Source: Brachyhypopomus gauderio (lineage: Eukaryota; Chordata; Actinopteri; Gymnotiformes; Hypopomidae). Taken from it: 64,000 nucleotides of DNA. The notes beneath the pieces were generated by a model. The model was not told the DNA's origin and made no database searches. It was given only the letters and a program-made list of their open reading frames with translations. Shown here one piece after another: positions 8,324 through 19,622 of the stretch; within the stretch, counting starts at the first letter, position 1; every line of letters begins with the position of its first letter. The position numbers and the translations under genes are program-made. Location: the NCBI RefSeq assembly GCF_052324685.1, contig NW_027506901.1, positions 521,501-585,500 of the forward strand, read 5' to 3'.

Positions 8324-11300
8324 TCACATAGTAAAGATTAGGAAGCCACTAAAAGTGTTTCGATTGGTGTCCCTTTCATTCAGCATATATCTTTGTGGTA
8401 AGCGTATATTAACTAAATCTCCAGGCTCCAGGTGCAGTGTCAGGCCACCAGTGATGTATCGGACATTGCCATTGACATTATACTCAGGAAGGTACAGCAG
8501 CTTATCTTGGTTCTTGTACAGACAAACCACTGAATGATGACTAGTACATTCTGAGGAACTGGTGAACCTGAAGTAGTAGACTCCTCTGACAGGAGCTGTA
8601 AACATTCCTGAAATAAGACAAACATCTTTTACACTTATAATAATAATAATAAATTTTATTTAAAGTGCCTTTCATAAACACCCAAGGACACTGTACAGAT
8701 AACATGGGAGAAAGGTCAGGTACAGCAGTAAATAATACAAAACAATTAAGAAATGTTAAAATCAGTCCGAAACAGAAGTGTTTTCAGTTCAGATTTGAAA
8801 GTCTTGAGTGAAGTGCAGGAACGCAGGGAAATGGGGAGCGAGTTCCAAAGCTTTGGGCCAACAACGCTGAAGGCTCGTTCACCGAACCCTTGTAGCCGGA
8901 CTGGAGGAACAACCAAGAGGTGAGCATCGGCGGAACGGAGAGAACGTGCAGGACAGTGTGAAACTAGCGAGGACAGGTAAGGGGGGGCCAGGTTCTGTAG
9001 TGAACGGAAGACCAAGAGTAATGTCTTGTACTGAATGTGGTATTGGATGGGTAGCCAATGAAGCGATATCAGTTTTGGGGTGATGTGCTCAGATGCTTTA
9101 GACCGTGTTAGGACCCTGGCAGCAGAATTCTGCACATGCTGGAGCTTCTTGATTTTACTGGCCGGCAGTCCAGCCAACAGAGCATTGCGGTAGTCCAGAC
9201 GACTCATAACAAAAGCATGAACAAGAGTTTCAGCTGCAGAGTCAGTGAGTCAAGGGTGGAGTTTAGCGATGTTTCTTAGATGGAAGAAAGCAGTTTTAGT
9301 AATGTTATTGATATGGGCTTCCAATGTGAGGGCTGAGTCCAAGATAACACCCAGATTACGGACAGTAGGTGATGTGGATGTAACGAATCCAGGAATTGAG
9401 ATGGATGGTTGAACAAGTTTCCGAAGAGTGGGTGAGGAGGTAATGAGAATGGCCTCAGACTTGCTATTATTTAGATTGAGAAAGTTCTTTGCCATCCAGG
9501 AATTGACATCATGGAGACAGCTGAGCAAGGATCCAGGAGGTTGAAGATCCGAGGGCTTGGAACAGACATAGATTTGGGTGTCGTCAGCATAGCAGTGGAA
9601 CTGGAGGCCATGTTGTCGAATGATATTACCAAGGGGGAGGAGGTAGATTATAAAAAGAAGTGGGCCAAGGACCGAGCCTTGAGGTACACCAGACGTTACA
9701 GCAGAGCAGGTGGATCTAAAGCCGCTGAGGGAAACAAACTGCTGGCGGTCAGAGAGGTACGACTCAAACCATGATAGCACCGTATCAGATAGTCCAGTCC
9801 AGAGTTTCAGCCGGGACAACAGTGTAGAGTGGCAAACTGTGTCGAATGCTGCAGTGAGGTCAAGTAGAACCAAGATGTTAACTAGTCCAGAATCGGCTGC
9901 TAATAGAAGATCGTTCATCACTCGGACTAAAGCAGTTTCAGTGCTGTGGTTACTCCTGAACCCAGACTGGAACTGCTCAAATAGATTATTAGATGATAAA
10001 TAGTCCTTTAATTGAGTGGCAACCACACGCTCAAGCAGCTTACTGAGAAAAGGGCGGTTGGATATGGGATGGTAATTACTGAGGTCCTCGGGAGCCAAAC
10101 CAGGTTTCTTAAGGATAGGGGTGATGGCAGCCAATTTCAGTGAGGGGGGAACAATGCCAGAGGCAAGGGAAGCGTTAATAGTCCTGGTGAAGAGAGGACA
10201 GAGTGAGGACAGACAGTCTTTAACCAGGCATGTAGGCAGAGGATCCAAAACACAGGAGGTTGGTTTTGCAGACTTGATGTACATCACTACTGTGGTGGCA
10301 TCCACTGGAGTGAAAGTTGAAAAGCAACAGCTGACTGGAGGACTTTGTTGAACAGGGTCAGAAGAGGAGTTTGTGAGGGCTATGCCAGCATGAATGTTCC
10401 TAATTTTCTCTTCAAAAAATGTCATGAATTTGCTACACAGCATTGATGATGGAGTGAGGGCAAAGTTATTAGCAGGCCTTAAAAGCTTGTTAACTGTGGA
10501 AAATATCGCTTTGGGATTGCCATGACAGTCTCTGATGTTGGTGGAGTTATAAGCTGATTTAGCGTTATTGAGGGCAGCTTTGTAAACAAGGAGATGGTCG
10601 TTGTAAGCATCTAGATGAACTGTTAGTCCAGACTTTTTGCTGAGGCATTCAAGTTGTCGTCCTTTAGCTTTCCTTAACCTCAGCTCAGGGGTGTACCAGG
10701 GGGCAGAGTGGCGAAAGGTGACTTGACGAGAACGCAGCGGCGCATGAAGATCCAGGGCGGACATAGCCGTATTGGTATAGTGGTTAGTAAGGACTTCAAC
10801 AGAGGCCGGTGCTGGTGGGACAGGGACAGAGTCAATGGTATTCATGAGATGAGAGGGACAGACATTCCTAATACTCCTGAAGGATATTTTGCGTGACAGA
10901 TGACCTCTATTGAGTTGAGCTGAAGCAGCTAGTTCAAAGGAGATTAAACTGTGGTCAGAGATCTGAGGGTCAGTAGTAAGCAGGTTAACTAGAGACACCT
11001 GAGGGGTGGAACAAGCCAGGTCTAAAATGTGACCATGCTTATGAGTAGCAGTGACAACATGCTGAGTAAGGTCAAAGCACTTTAACAAGTTTAGAAGATT
11101 AGTTGAGTGGGGATCACCATTCACAGCAATATGTACATTAAAATCACCTAAGACGCAGATTGAAGTGTAAAAAGGGTAGAGAGTGGCGAGCAACTCTGAA
11201 AATTCAGCCAAGAAAGTGGATACCAAGTTTGATTTGGGGGGTCGATACACCAGGAGCACTAATAAAGGTGTGGACCCAGAGACTTTCAGGGCAAGGCATT

Positions 11301-14300
11301 CAAACGATGAGACCGGGTTAACAGGCACTGAAATGACCTTAAACACAGACCGATAAAGAGCAGCAAGTCCACCACCATGACCAACTGCCCGTGGCTTGTC
11401 AATGTACTGGTACCCAGTAGGTATTGCTTCATTAAGCTGGAGGTATTCACCATGCTGCTGCCAGGTGTTAGTTAGGAACAAGAAGTCAAAATTATTGGCC
11501 AAGATGACATCAGCTATAAGAGGTGCCTTGTTATTGAGTGAACGCACATTTAGAAGTGCAAGTTTAGTGTTAGAACATGAGATGGGAGAGTGTAGCACAT
11601 GCCGATCAGTGGACAGAAAAACTTTTAGAAGCACAGAGTGGTCAATGGAGCGTGGAGTAACAGATGGACGATGTTCTGAGGAATGTACTGAGGACGATGT
11701 AAACTGGGAATGATGAGATGAAAGCCGGTTAGAAGTCCAGATAGTGGGAATGCATCCAGGTCTAGGTACAGATGAATAATGGACCTTAGGTTTGGAGGAA
11801 GAGGTGCCACGGTGAGTGTAACGTTTACGGCGAGCTATACCCAGGGCAGCACATGTAGTAGCAATGGACGTAGGGAGGCGGACAATCCTACGATTGAGCT
11901 GCAGAAGTTCGTAAGGAGTGTAGAACAGCATCGTATCTGTCGAGTGAAGTGTGATCAATGACAACAGGATGAAAACATAGAAGACTTGGGTTAAAGAGTT
12001 AGGCGGCGAAACAGCGAGCATAAACAATAGCGCTTAGCATTAGCATAGCAACCACTATAAACACTCAGCAGGACGAAGTGCAAAGAAAACAAACAGCAAA
12101 CGAGAAAGTAGAGACTTACTCGAATGAAGCGTGATCAGTAATAACAGGATGAAAACATAGAAGACTCGGGTTAAAGAGTTAAGCGGCGAGCAAAAACAAT
12201 AGTGCTTAGCATTAGCATAGCAACCACTGTAAACAATGGCTGTTATCATTAGCACAGCAAAGCGAAACAACCTACGAAAGAAGCGACCGGTAAGATGTAA
12301 AAACCGCGGAGTCACAAAGGTATAAAACGGTAATATAAAGGTAAATAAAACTAAAAACATGAGACAAAACTAAAATGAAATCGAGGTTTTTGTGAAAATA
12401 AAAAACCTTTAATTATGCACTTATAATTAAAGAATGAACAAGGCTATGAACTGCTGATTCATTCAAACATCAGTTTTTGATAATCAACCACTAGAAATCT
12501 AATATTCTAGCTTTGAAATTTGGAGTTTCATTCTGCATATGAACCAGCCTTATATTCCAAAAATAATCCAGAAATACTGCACAGTTGAAGTATTACTCCA
12601 GAAATACTGCAGTTGAACTATTACTCCAGAAATACTGCACAGTTGAATTATTACTCCAGCCTGACTGCAGTGTTTTCCAGTGCCATGGCTGCATCTGTGG
12701 TACACTGAAGGTTCTGATCGCTCCTGATCTGATGTGTAGACATGTTGTGAGTACCTGTTTTTGGGCTGTAAGCTCCTCCAACATTTGTGATGACTTGAGA
12801 GTAGACCAGATTGGTGATGCTGTTCACAGGTCCAAAACTTTCAGCCAGAGCTGCTGAGAACGCCACCTTGGGTCTGTCTACAGAGTCCAACACCATCAGT
12901 GACACAGAACACATGGACTTGTACAACTCTTCTCCTAGTGGGTTCACCAGTGAGGGGTTTAAAGTTTACCTATGTTTGCTCTTTTCAGATAGTCCATATC
13001 ACTTTCACTAGTAGCCAGTCTGGCATTAAGGGCTGTTGAGGAACATAATTGAGAATAAGTGAATATGAGGGGGAGTTTGTATGCTGTAGGGAGTCCTGCA
13101 GTCATCAGTGTCAGGTTGGATCTGTGCTCATTTACCTGCACTTGTTTTCTCCAGTATCATTACTTGATTCTTACTGGCGTCTAGTGCAGTCTCTGTTTCT
13201 GTTCATGAAGCCATAAAGAGAAACCAAAAATATTAACATGTGAATTATATGGTAATAATAACAAAACACATAAAGGGGACTCTCACAGACAGGTAGAACA
13301 GAGCAGTGTTGGTAAAATGCCCAACAGAACCACTCTGCCTACAGCTGTGTGGACACTAGAGTAGAAGAGATAAATAGGGAGGAAATTAAGAAAGAGCAGG
13401 TGTAGGTGATAATTAATAAGCAGGTGATTGGTAAGGGGGCGTGGCCATGAGGTGTGATTGGTGGATTCCTGGCTGAGTGTTGACTGAGGCATTACAATCG
13501 TATTTATTTACCTGTGTTCTGTATCTTCAGGCTTTTAACTTCACCTTCAGAGGCTGCTAATCTGTCCTTCACAGCAGACATCTCAGTTGTCTGTGCTGAA
13601 AGAAGGAAAACAAATCTGTTTACTGGGGAAAACTCACCAAATATTTAAATGTTTTATAAAAATGTCCAACAGAACCACTCTGCCCACAGCTGTGGGGACA
13701 CTAGAGTAGAAGAGATAAATAGGGAGGAAATTAAGAAGGAGCAGGTGTAGGTGATAATTAATAAGCAGGTGATTGGTAAGTGTTGACTGAAGCATGACAA
13801 TCATAATTATTTACCTGCATTCTGTTTCTTCAGCCTTTTAACTTCACCTTCAGATGCTGCTAACCTGTCCTTCACAGCAGACATCTCAGCTGTCTGTGCT
13901 GAAAGAAGGAAAAAAAATCTGTTTACTGGGGAAAACTCACCAAATATTTAAACGTTTTATAAAAGCAACATGTTCATTTGTATGATCTACACCCCATGTT
14001 GTGTTTTTTGTTAGATAAGCTCTGTCCATGAACACCTAATTCCATTACCTGAAATCTCTTTATTCAAGATCTCCACTTTATTTTCCATTTGTTTGGTCTT
14101 TTTGATCCGTTGGGCAATTTTGCTCTTCAGGGCTGGCAAAGAATTTATCATTGAACTCAAACCATGAACTCAAATGTTTCAGTTGTTTAAGACAAAATTG
14201 GAAAACCAAAAAATATCAAAATCTTTATTTGGTGAATAGTTACTGTTGTTATATATCTGAACATCCAAACAGAAAAAGCACCAAATCACTCTTACCCGTG

Positions 14301-14488
14301 TTTTCCTGCTGCACGTATTTCATCTCCGTCTTCAGCTCCACCAGAGCGGTTCCTTGCTGGTACATAGTGTCTTTAAGCTGCTTCAACTCAGTATGGAGGT
14401 TTGTTGGATTTGAAGCTTCAGCACTTTCAGCTTCCTGCAGGCTGTTGTGGACCAGCAGCAGTAGAGTTACAACAACACTTCTCTTCAT
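8324..14488 (-). CDS. C1q-domain secreted protein, copy A (two stalk exons)
   Basis: Seven exons with GT-AG, phase-1 introns give a continuous 304-residue frame: 14296-14488, 14049-14132, 13815-13898, 13512-13595, 12970-13032, 12755-12877 and 8324-8607. Exon 1 encodes a signal peptide ([16 protein letters not shown]). Exons 2-5 encode a heptad-rich coiled-coil stalk; the 84-nt exon [18 protein letters not shown] type occurs twice. The last two exons form the C1q/TNF-like domain, with [10 protein letters not shown] and [13 protein letters not shown], ending SGFLIFTM. There is no collagen region, so it resembles fish C1q-like/cerebellin-type proteins, which are secreted, trimerise and act as soluble recognition proteins. 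A 3.8-kb LINE sits in the last intron in the same orientation and could disturb splicing. Function is inferred from family only. Confidence 0.85.
8746..12021 (-). pseudogene. LINE endonuclease/reverse transcriptase with one premature stop
   Basis: From the ATG at 12021 ([14 protein letters not shown]) the frame is open to a TGA at 9250-9252, then continues in the same frame to 8746. The order is an AP-like endonuclease ([47 protein letters not shown]), a linker, then reverse transcriptase ([35 protein letters not shown]) and the C-terminal region NSAARVLTR...LHWLP. All key catalytic motifs, including YADD, are present. A single nonsense change appears to separate it from an intact protein. 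It belongs to the CR1/L2 side of the jockey superfamily; the exact clade was not determined. Confidence 0.85.
11940..12240. repeat. Duplicated segment in the LINE 5' region
   Basis: Two imperfect copies, about 11940-12055 and 12125-12235, share ACAGGATGAAAACATAGAAG and GCTTAGCATTAGCATAGCAA. Tandem units in the 5' region of a LINE often carry the promoter, but no promoter function is shown here. Confidence 0.7.
12560..12660. repeat. Intronic minisatellite, copy A (about 3 units)
   Basis: Tandem 28-30-bp units contain TTACTCCAGAAATACTGCA. They lie in the intron between the two C1q-domain exons; the unit number differs among copies. Confidence 0.85.
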
Positions 14489-14529
14489 CTTGACCAACTC
14501 TCTCAGTGTATGGAGATAAACTGCTCTTC

Positions 14530-14534
14530 TTATA
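14530..14534 (-). promoter_or_regulatory. TATA box of C1q copy A
   Basis: TATAAG on the minus strand lies 42 nt upstream of the start codon at 14488, in a context conserved in all copies. Confidence 0.6.
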
Positions 14535-15237
14535 CACCTACTGAGATGAGCAGTTCTCAGATCTTACCATGATGAGGCCACTCACACTTCCTCCTTTGTT
14601 CCACTGCCAAATAAGGCAGTGATGCTTCTTACCACATTTGCTTTCCTACAGGAGGAACCCTGAAGTGGAGGAGTCCACCTGTGTGATCCTGCAGCTTCTA
14701 GGAGGTCACTGGTCTTCAAATGTCTTCTTTCTTTGCAGAAGGTTTAGTAACATCCATAAGTCTCATTAACCCATGGATCTAACCCTCTGCAGTACACTTG
14801 CAATTATGTTGTGAAGCATCAACATCATTTATGTTTAAGAAACACCTTTGTGTAACCTTTCCTCTCTGTCAAATCTTACTAAAATTCAGTATGTTATCAG
14901 CATGAAGTTCATCTAATGCTGTGTCAGTTATCTTGATTGCAAAATTGTATCTTGGGTGTTATTAAATGTATGTGAATCATTTCAAAGGCCTTAAAGATTT
15001 CCAAAACATTCTAATAAATGAGAACACCAGAGATAACAATAATAGTTATCATTGAATCATAATTAGTCAATAGTTTATGTGAATGATGTGTTCTGTGTTT
15101 CATTTCATGGTTGTATTGAGCAATCTTTGTGCTGCTCTGACAATGACGAGATGAGGAATCTTATCTGCATCACAAATTCATACCAACTCATTTCACAGGT
15201 CAGTGTTAACGTACTGTTGCTCAAGATGACCACATTT
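14535..15237. repeat. Upstream flank of C1q unit (copy A)
   Basis: This is non-coding and highly similar to 125-830, 33487-34190 and 56187-56890. Its minus-strand copy of the promoter-proximal sequence is conserved. No gene is seen. Confidence 0.7.
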
Positions 15238-15870
15238 AATAATAATAATAATAATACATTTTATTTCTATAGCGCTTTTAGAGACCTCAAAGACACTTTA
15301 CATTAAAATAGTATTCACAGTAACATAAAAGCATAAAACAGACACCATCAACAACAACAACAGTATAATTGCTAGGACTAAGGCCACAAAATCTCAATAA
15401 AAATAAAACAATAAAATTACAATTTAAAAGCTAATCGAAACAGATGGGTTTTGAGGAGTGATTTGAAGGTTGGTAGGTCAGAACAGTCGCGTAATTGTTG
15501 AGGGAGAGAGTTCCAAAGTGATGGAGCAGCAACAGAAAACGCTCTATCACCCCAGGTCCGATGCTTGGTCCTAGTGCTAATTGACAGGAGATTGGCATTG
15601 GAGGAGCGAAGGCAACGGGATGGAGTATGAAAATGTAAAAGATCAGTGAGGTAAGAGGGGGTCTGACCGTGGAGGGTCTTGTGCGTAAGCAGAATCATTT
15701 TGTACTGTATGCGTTGGGGGACAGGAAGCCAGTGAAGTTTTTGAAGAACAGGTGTAATGTGGTCATGAGAACGTGTGTGAGTAAGGAGACGGGCAGCTGA
15801 GTTTTGAATATACTGAAGTTTTTTGAGGACTTTGTTAGATGAACCATAAAGAATGCTATTACAGTAGTAG
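15238..15870 (-). mobile_element. 5'-truncated LINE 3' end
   Basis: This segment is flanked by a 6-bp duplication ACATTT (15232-15237 and 15871-15876) that matches the single ACATT at the empty site near 56885. The tail is TAA-rich and is followed by ATTTTATTTCTATAGCGCTTTT. On the minus strand it encodes the LINE C-terminus (IQNSAARLLTHTRSHDHITP, LHWLPVPQRIQYK, WNSLPQQLRD). It is a normal truncated LINE insertion. Confidence 0.8.
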
Positions 15871-15989
15871 ACATTTCTTGTTACATAATACATAGTGCAA
15901 TTATGCAAGTGTTCAACACACCACCACCAATAACAGCACCAATACCAACGATACCTGCACAAGGTCAGAAGGATCAGGGGATAATAGAT
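15871..15989. other. 119 bp of unit flank trapped between two LINE segments
   Basis: The sequence from CTTGTTACATAATACATAGT to GGGGATAATAGAT matches 56889-57002 of the intact flank. It separates two LINE pieces of the same orientation. Confidence 0.75.
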
Positions 15990-18054
15990 TATCAAAGGTG
16001 ACGCCCAGGTTCTTAACACATTGTCTGGCATTCAGATTCATTTGATTTAAATAAGTCTGGACATCATTCCTTTGTGAATCACTGCCAAGAACAAGAACCT
16101 CTGTCTTCTGTTTATTTAACTGTAGAAAATTGTTAGACATCCATGTCTGTATATCATCTATGCAGTCAAACAGTGAGCAAATTGATTTTAGGGCTTTAGG
16201 TTCTAGCGAGATATACAGTTGAGTGTCATCTGCATATTGATGATAACTAATACCATGTTTATTAATGATGTGTGGTAACGGAAGCATATATAGGTTGAAT
16301 AGTAACGGCCCAAGAATTGATCCTTGGGGGACGCCACAAATTATTTTTTGACATGTGGAGGAAGAGGTACCTAATGCTACATAGTAATCACGCCCAGTTA
16401 GGTATGATCTAAACCAGTCTAAGACTAAGCCACTAAGGCCTACCCAGCTCTGTAGTCGATCAAGAAGTATTTCATGATCAACGGTGTCAAAAGCAGCGCT
16501 TAAATCTAGCAGAAAAAGGACTGAGATTTTGCCTGCATCCTTATTCAATCTCAAGTCATTTGCTACCTTAACTAGGGCTGTTTCAGTGCTGTGGAGAGCT
16601 CTGAAACCAGATTGAAAAGTGTCATTTATTTGATTTACTTTGACATAGTCATTCAACTATTTTGCTAAGAAAGGAAAGGTTAGATATAGGTCGATAATTA
16701 TTAAGAATTGTGGGATCAAGATTTCTGTTCTTTAATAGTGGTTTAACCATTGCAGTTTTAAAAATTTTAGGGAATTCACCCAATTGCAGAGACTGATTAA
16801 CAATCGTTAGAACTTCATTTGCTAATGAGCTCAGAACCTGCTTGAAAAAGCTTGTTGGTAGAGGGTCCAGTTCACAAGTAGAGGATTTTAGTGATGAGAT
16901 CACATCAAGTAGTGTTACCATGTCAACTTCTTGGAAATAAGACATATTAAAGTTAGGCTGAGTAACTGATGTAAGGGTTGATGGTCTATTAGTGCTTGTT
17001 GCTATGTTCTGCCTTATACTAGTAATCTTGTCCCTAAAAAATATAGCAAACTCCTCACATTTTTCAACTGAAACAGTCTCAGGGAAGCCACAGGAGGTGG
17101 GGTTTACTAGCTGATCTATGCTTCTGAACAAGACAGCTGAATTATTATTGGATGAATTGATTAAGGTAGAGAAATAGTTTTTCCTTGCTGATTTCACTTC
17201 ACTGTTGTAATTCTGCAATGTTGTTTTATAAATATCAAAATGTACTTGCAATTTTGACCTGTGCCAATGTCTCTCAGCCTGCCTACAATCTTGCCTAAAT
17301 TTTACAATAGATGGAGTATTTCTCCAGGGCATCTTAATTTTACCAGAGATTATTTTAGTTACCTTTGGTGCCACAGCATTAATACAGTTTCTAACTCTGT
17401 GTGTGAATGTTTCAACTAGCTCATTCCCATTTTCTGAGAGGGGAGGGAGGGACTGTATCATGTCTGTGAAGGCCACGGCACTGCCAGCACTGAGATAACG
17501 CTTGGTTATTGTGCGCTTTTCACTGAGTGTTCTAGTAGATAATGACATATTGAAAAATACACCAAAATGGTCAGAGATTGCAACATCAGTAATTTCAGTA
17601 TTATCAACTTCTATACGTTTAGAAATGATCAAATCTAAAATGTGGCCATGCTTATGAGTTGGGCCTGATACATGCTGTATGAGATCAAAAGAGTTAAGCA
17701 TCCTCGTGAATTCTGAAGTGATTGGATTTGTGGATATATCCATGTGAATATTAAAATCCCCAGCAATTAAAACATAATCAAAATCAATTAAAATCCTTGA
17801 AAGCATTTCTTCAAAATCTTCAAGAAAATCTGCATGTAGTCTGGGAGGATGATAGATAACAATCAAATGAATAAGTACTGAATAAGTACTGTTGAGTTGT
17901 ACTGCCAGATATTCAAACGTAGGATGTTCCCCTAATGAGATCTGCTTACAGCGGAATGCTTTATGGTAAAAACATGCAACACCACCACCTCTCTTATTTA
18001 CTCTGGAGACATTAAAATAGTTAAAGTCGGGAGGCAAAGCTTCATTTATCCTGG
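15990..18054 (-). mobile_element. LINE segment lacking its 3' end (endonuclease and RT)
   Basis: This L2/CR1-like segment ends at its low-coordinate side in the middle of the reverse transcriptase rather than in a 3' tail. About 190 bp of unit flank (equivalent to about 57003-57190) is missing at its position. That is not the product of ordinary target-primed insertion and indicates recombination or deletion. Confidence 0.75.
15990..18054 (-). pseudogene. LINE endonuclease and reverse-transcriptase coding remnant
   Basis: The minus-strand frame at 16649-18054 encodes the endonuclease ([52 protein letters not shown]) and the linker up to NYRPISNLSFLSKIVE. A deletion or frameshift near 16650 moves the frame to 15990-16656, which encodes RT motifs [48 protein letters not shown] and YHQYADDTQLY. 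The catalytic motifs remain, but the frame is broken, the N-terminus is missing and the C-terminus is lost. It is inactive. Confidence 0.85.
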
Positions 18055-18460
18055 GAACTACATCCAGGAAATGGTCCAGTGAACCCACTCACCTAAACAA
18101 GCCGTGCTGTGTGTTCAGTACTGATGGTGCTGATTTTATGACCAACTCTGGACTCTAAAAATGAGCCTTTACTACAGTGTCATCCTCCATAACAGTGATA
18201 TAAGTAGAGTGACGAGAGTGACATGTTAAAGAAGGCTGATCTGAGTCTGATTGAGAAGACCTGGCTTTGGTCAAGGTGAATATATCGTCTGGCATAATTT
18301 TGTCTTGTGTGTAGCTGCTCAGATTTGAAAACCATTTCACAAAGCTCCTGAAACACAGGTGTTCCTTCCCGAGGAGGTTTGGAGTGTATTTTTGCAGTGT
18401 GTGCTGAACTAAATAAAATCACTTTTTAATCTGGAATGAAAATCATGTTTGTTTCAGTCT
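18055..18460. repeat. C1q-unit flank between LINE and next unit
   Basis: This matches 57190-57540 and then joins directly to the downstream flank of copy B (AAATAAAATCACTTTTTAATCTGG). This junction is the boundary between adjacent duplication units. Confidence 0.65.
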
Positions 18461-18680
18461 TTTGTCTTTGTTCTTCTGGACCTTTGGCTCCTTTGACATA
18501 TTAAACCATCACCCTCTCTGTTCTCTCCAGATTGGTGTGACTGGATTTGCATTGAAATGGTTCCAATCCAATCTGGTTGGTTGAATCTATCAGGTAACGT
18601 GGAGAGGATTCACATCCAATCCATGTAGACTCTCTCCCCGTGTGCCCCAGGGCTCAGTACTAGAAACTGTTCTCTTCTCT
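18460..18680 (+). pseudogene. Relict LINE RT fragment (unit 2 flank)
   Basis: This is homologous to 6860-7600 (without the SINE) and 58640-58870. It retains FKWFQS-, TWRGFTSNP- and PQGSV-like motifs with stop codons and frameshifts. Confidence 0.65.
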
Positions 18681-18860
18681 ATGTAAGCCCAATTACTTCT
18701 CTCCTTCCCTTCTGTACAGGAACTCCCTGCCCTCTCCATCACCTCACAGAAGTTCTCCCCCTGACCCTGAGACACTCCTTGTGGTTCACCCCTCTAACCT
18801 TCTCTCTCTCACACACCCCTCTCACCTTTGGATCTCCCCTCTCGCCCCTCTCGCCCCTCT

Positions 18861-18972
<112 letters not shown>

Positions 18973-19279
18973 CCTCTGTGCACTGAGGTTGAGTAAGAGG
19001 CTGTGGACACCAACACTCTGTACATCTCCTGGAGTTCGTCCAGCTCCTCTACATGTTCCTAGTGCAGCACTGATTCACTCTCACTGCTCTCAACACCATT
19101 CATACAGATTTCTCCCAATACACAGTGTGCTCAGACTGTTCTTTACATATTTTTTGCACTTTCACTGTAACACATTTAGCCATAAGTCTATTTTCTTAGT
19201 ACATTAGCAAACATGAAAACATTTTGGAAATGATTAGACATATTTCCAGTGTTTTTATAGTTTGTTTTGATTCTGTTAT

Positions 19280-19622
19280 TGTGACGCGGGAACAGAGGCG
19301 GCCGAAGGCGAGGGTTGTACAGAATGGTCTTTATTATCCATGCTGTTCAGTGTGCAAACAGAAAAGCTTCAATAGCCGAAACAAGGTACTAGCTACAAGA
19401 GAAGCCAGAGAGGTCCAGCGTAGAGCTCTGACGGGGCAATGTGCAGCACTGGACCGAACGACCTGCGGGGTATAAAAGGTGCACAACATAATTACCGACA
19501 GGTGTTAGTAATGTGGTGACTGGGACCGAGGGAGTGGTCTGGTGCTCGAGGGCGTGTGTGGTGAGGCAGTGCGAGCTGTGGCCTGCGCCCTCTGGTGGCG
19601 ACCCGGCCTCCCCACCGTGACA
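19280..19622 (-). repeat. 3' LTR of the intact chromovirus
   Basis: This is the same 343 bp as the 5' LTR. The stop codon of the polyprotein (19505-19507) lies inside it. Confidence 0.94.

Larger units (their letters stand above)
8637..12413 (-). mobile_element. L2/CR1-like LINE, nearly full length, in the last intron of copy A
   Basis: Compared with the same intron in copies B and D (24658-24700 and 59868-59905), about 3.8 kb is inserted here. The 3' end at the low coordinate is a TAA-rich tail (8637-8660). The element carries endonuclease and reverse-transcriptase coding sequence on the minus strand and a 5' region with a duplicated segment at about 11950-12240. Confidence 0.88.

Noticed and set aside
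10121..10351. Plus-strand frames across the LINE (also 9511-9774 and 11396-11713)
   Set aside because: They are antisense to the LINE endonuclease and RT coding frame.
14151..14519. Plus-strand frames over exon 1 of the C1q copies ([20 protein letters not shown]), repeated at 26691, 55881 and 61465
   Set aside because: They are repeated only because the exon and its intron are duplicated. They are antisense to a well-supported signal-peptide exon.
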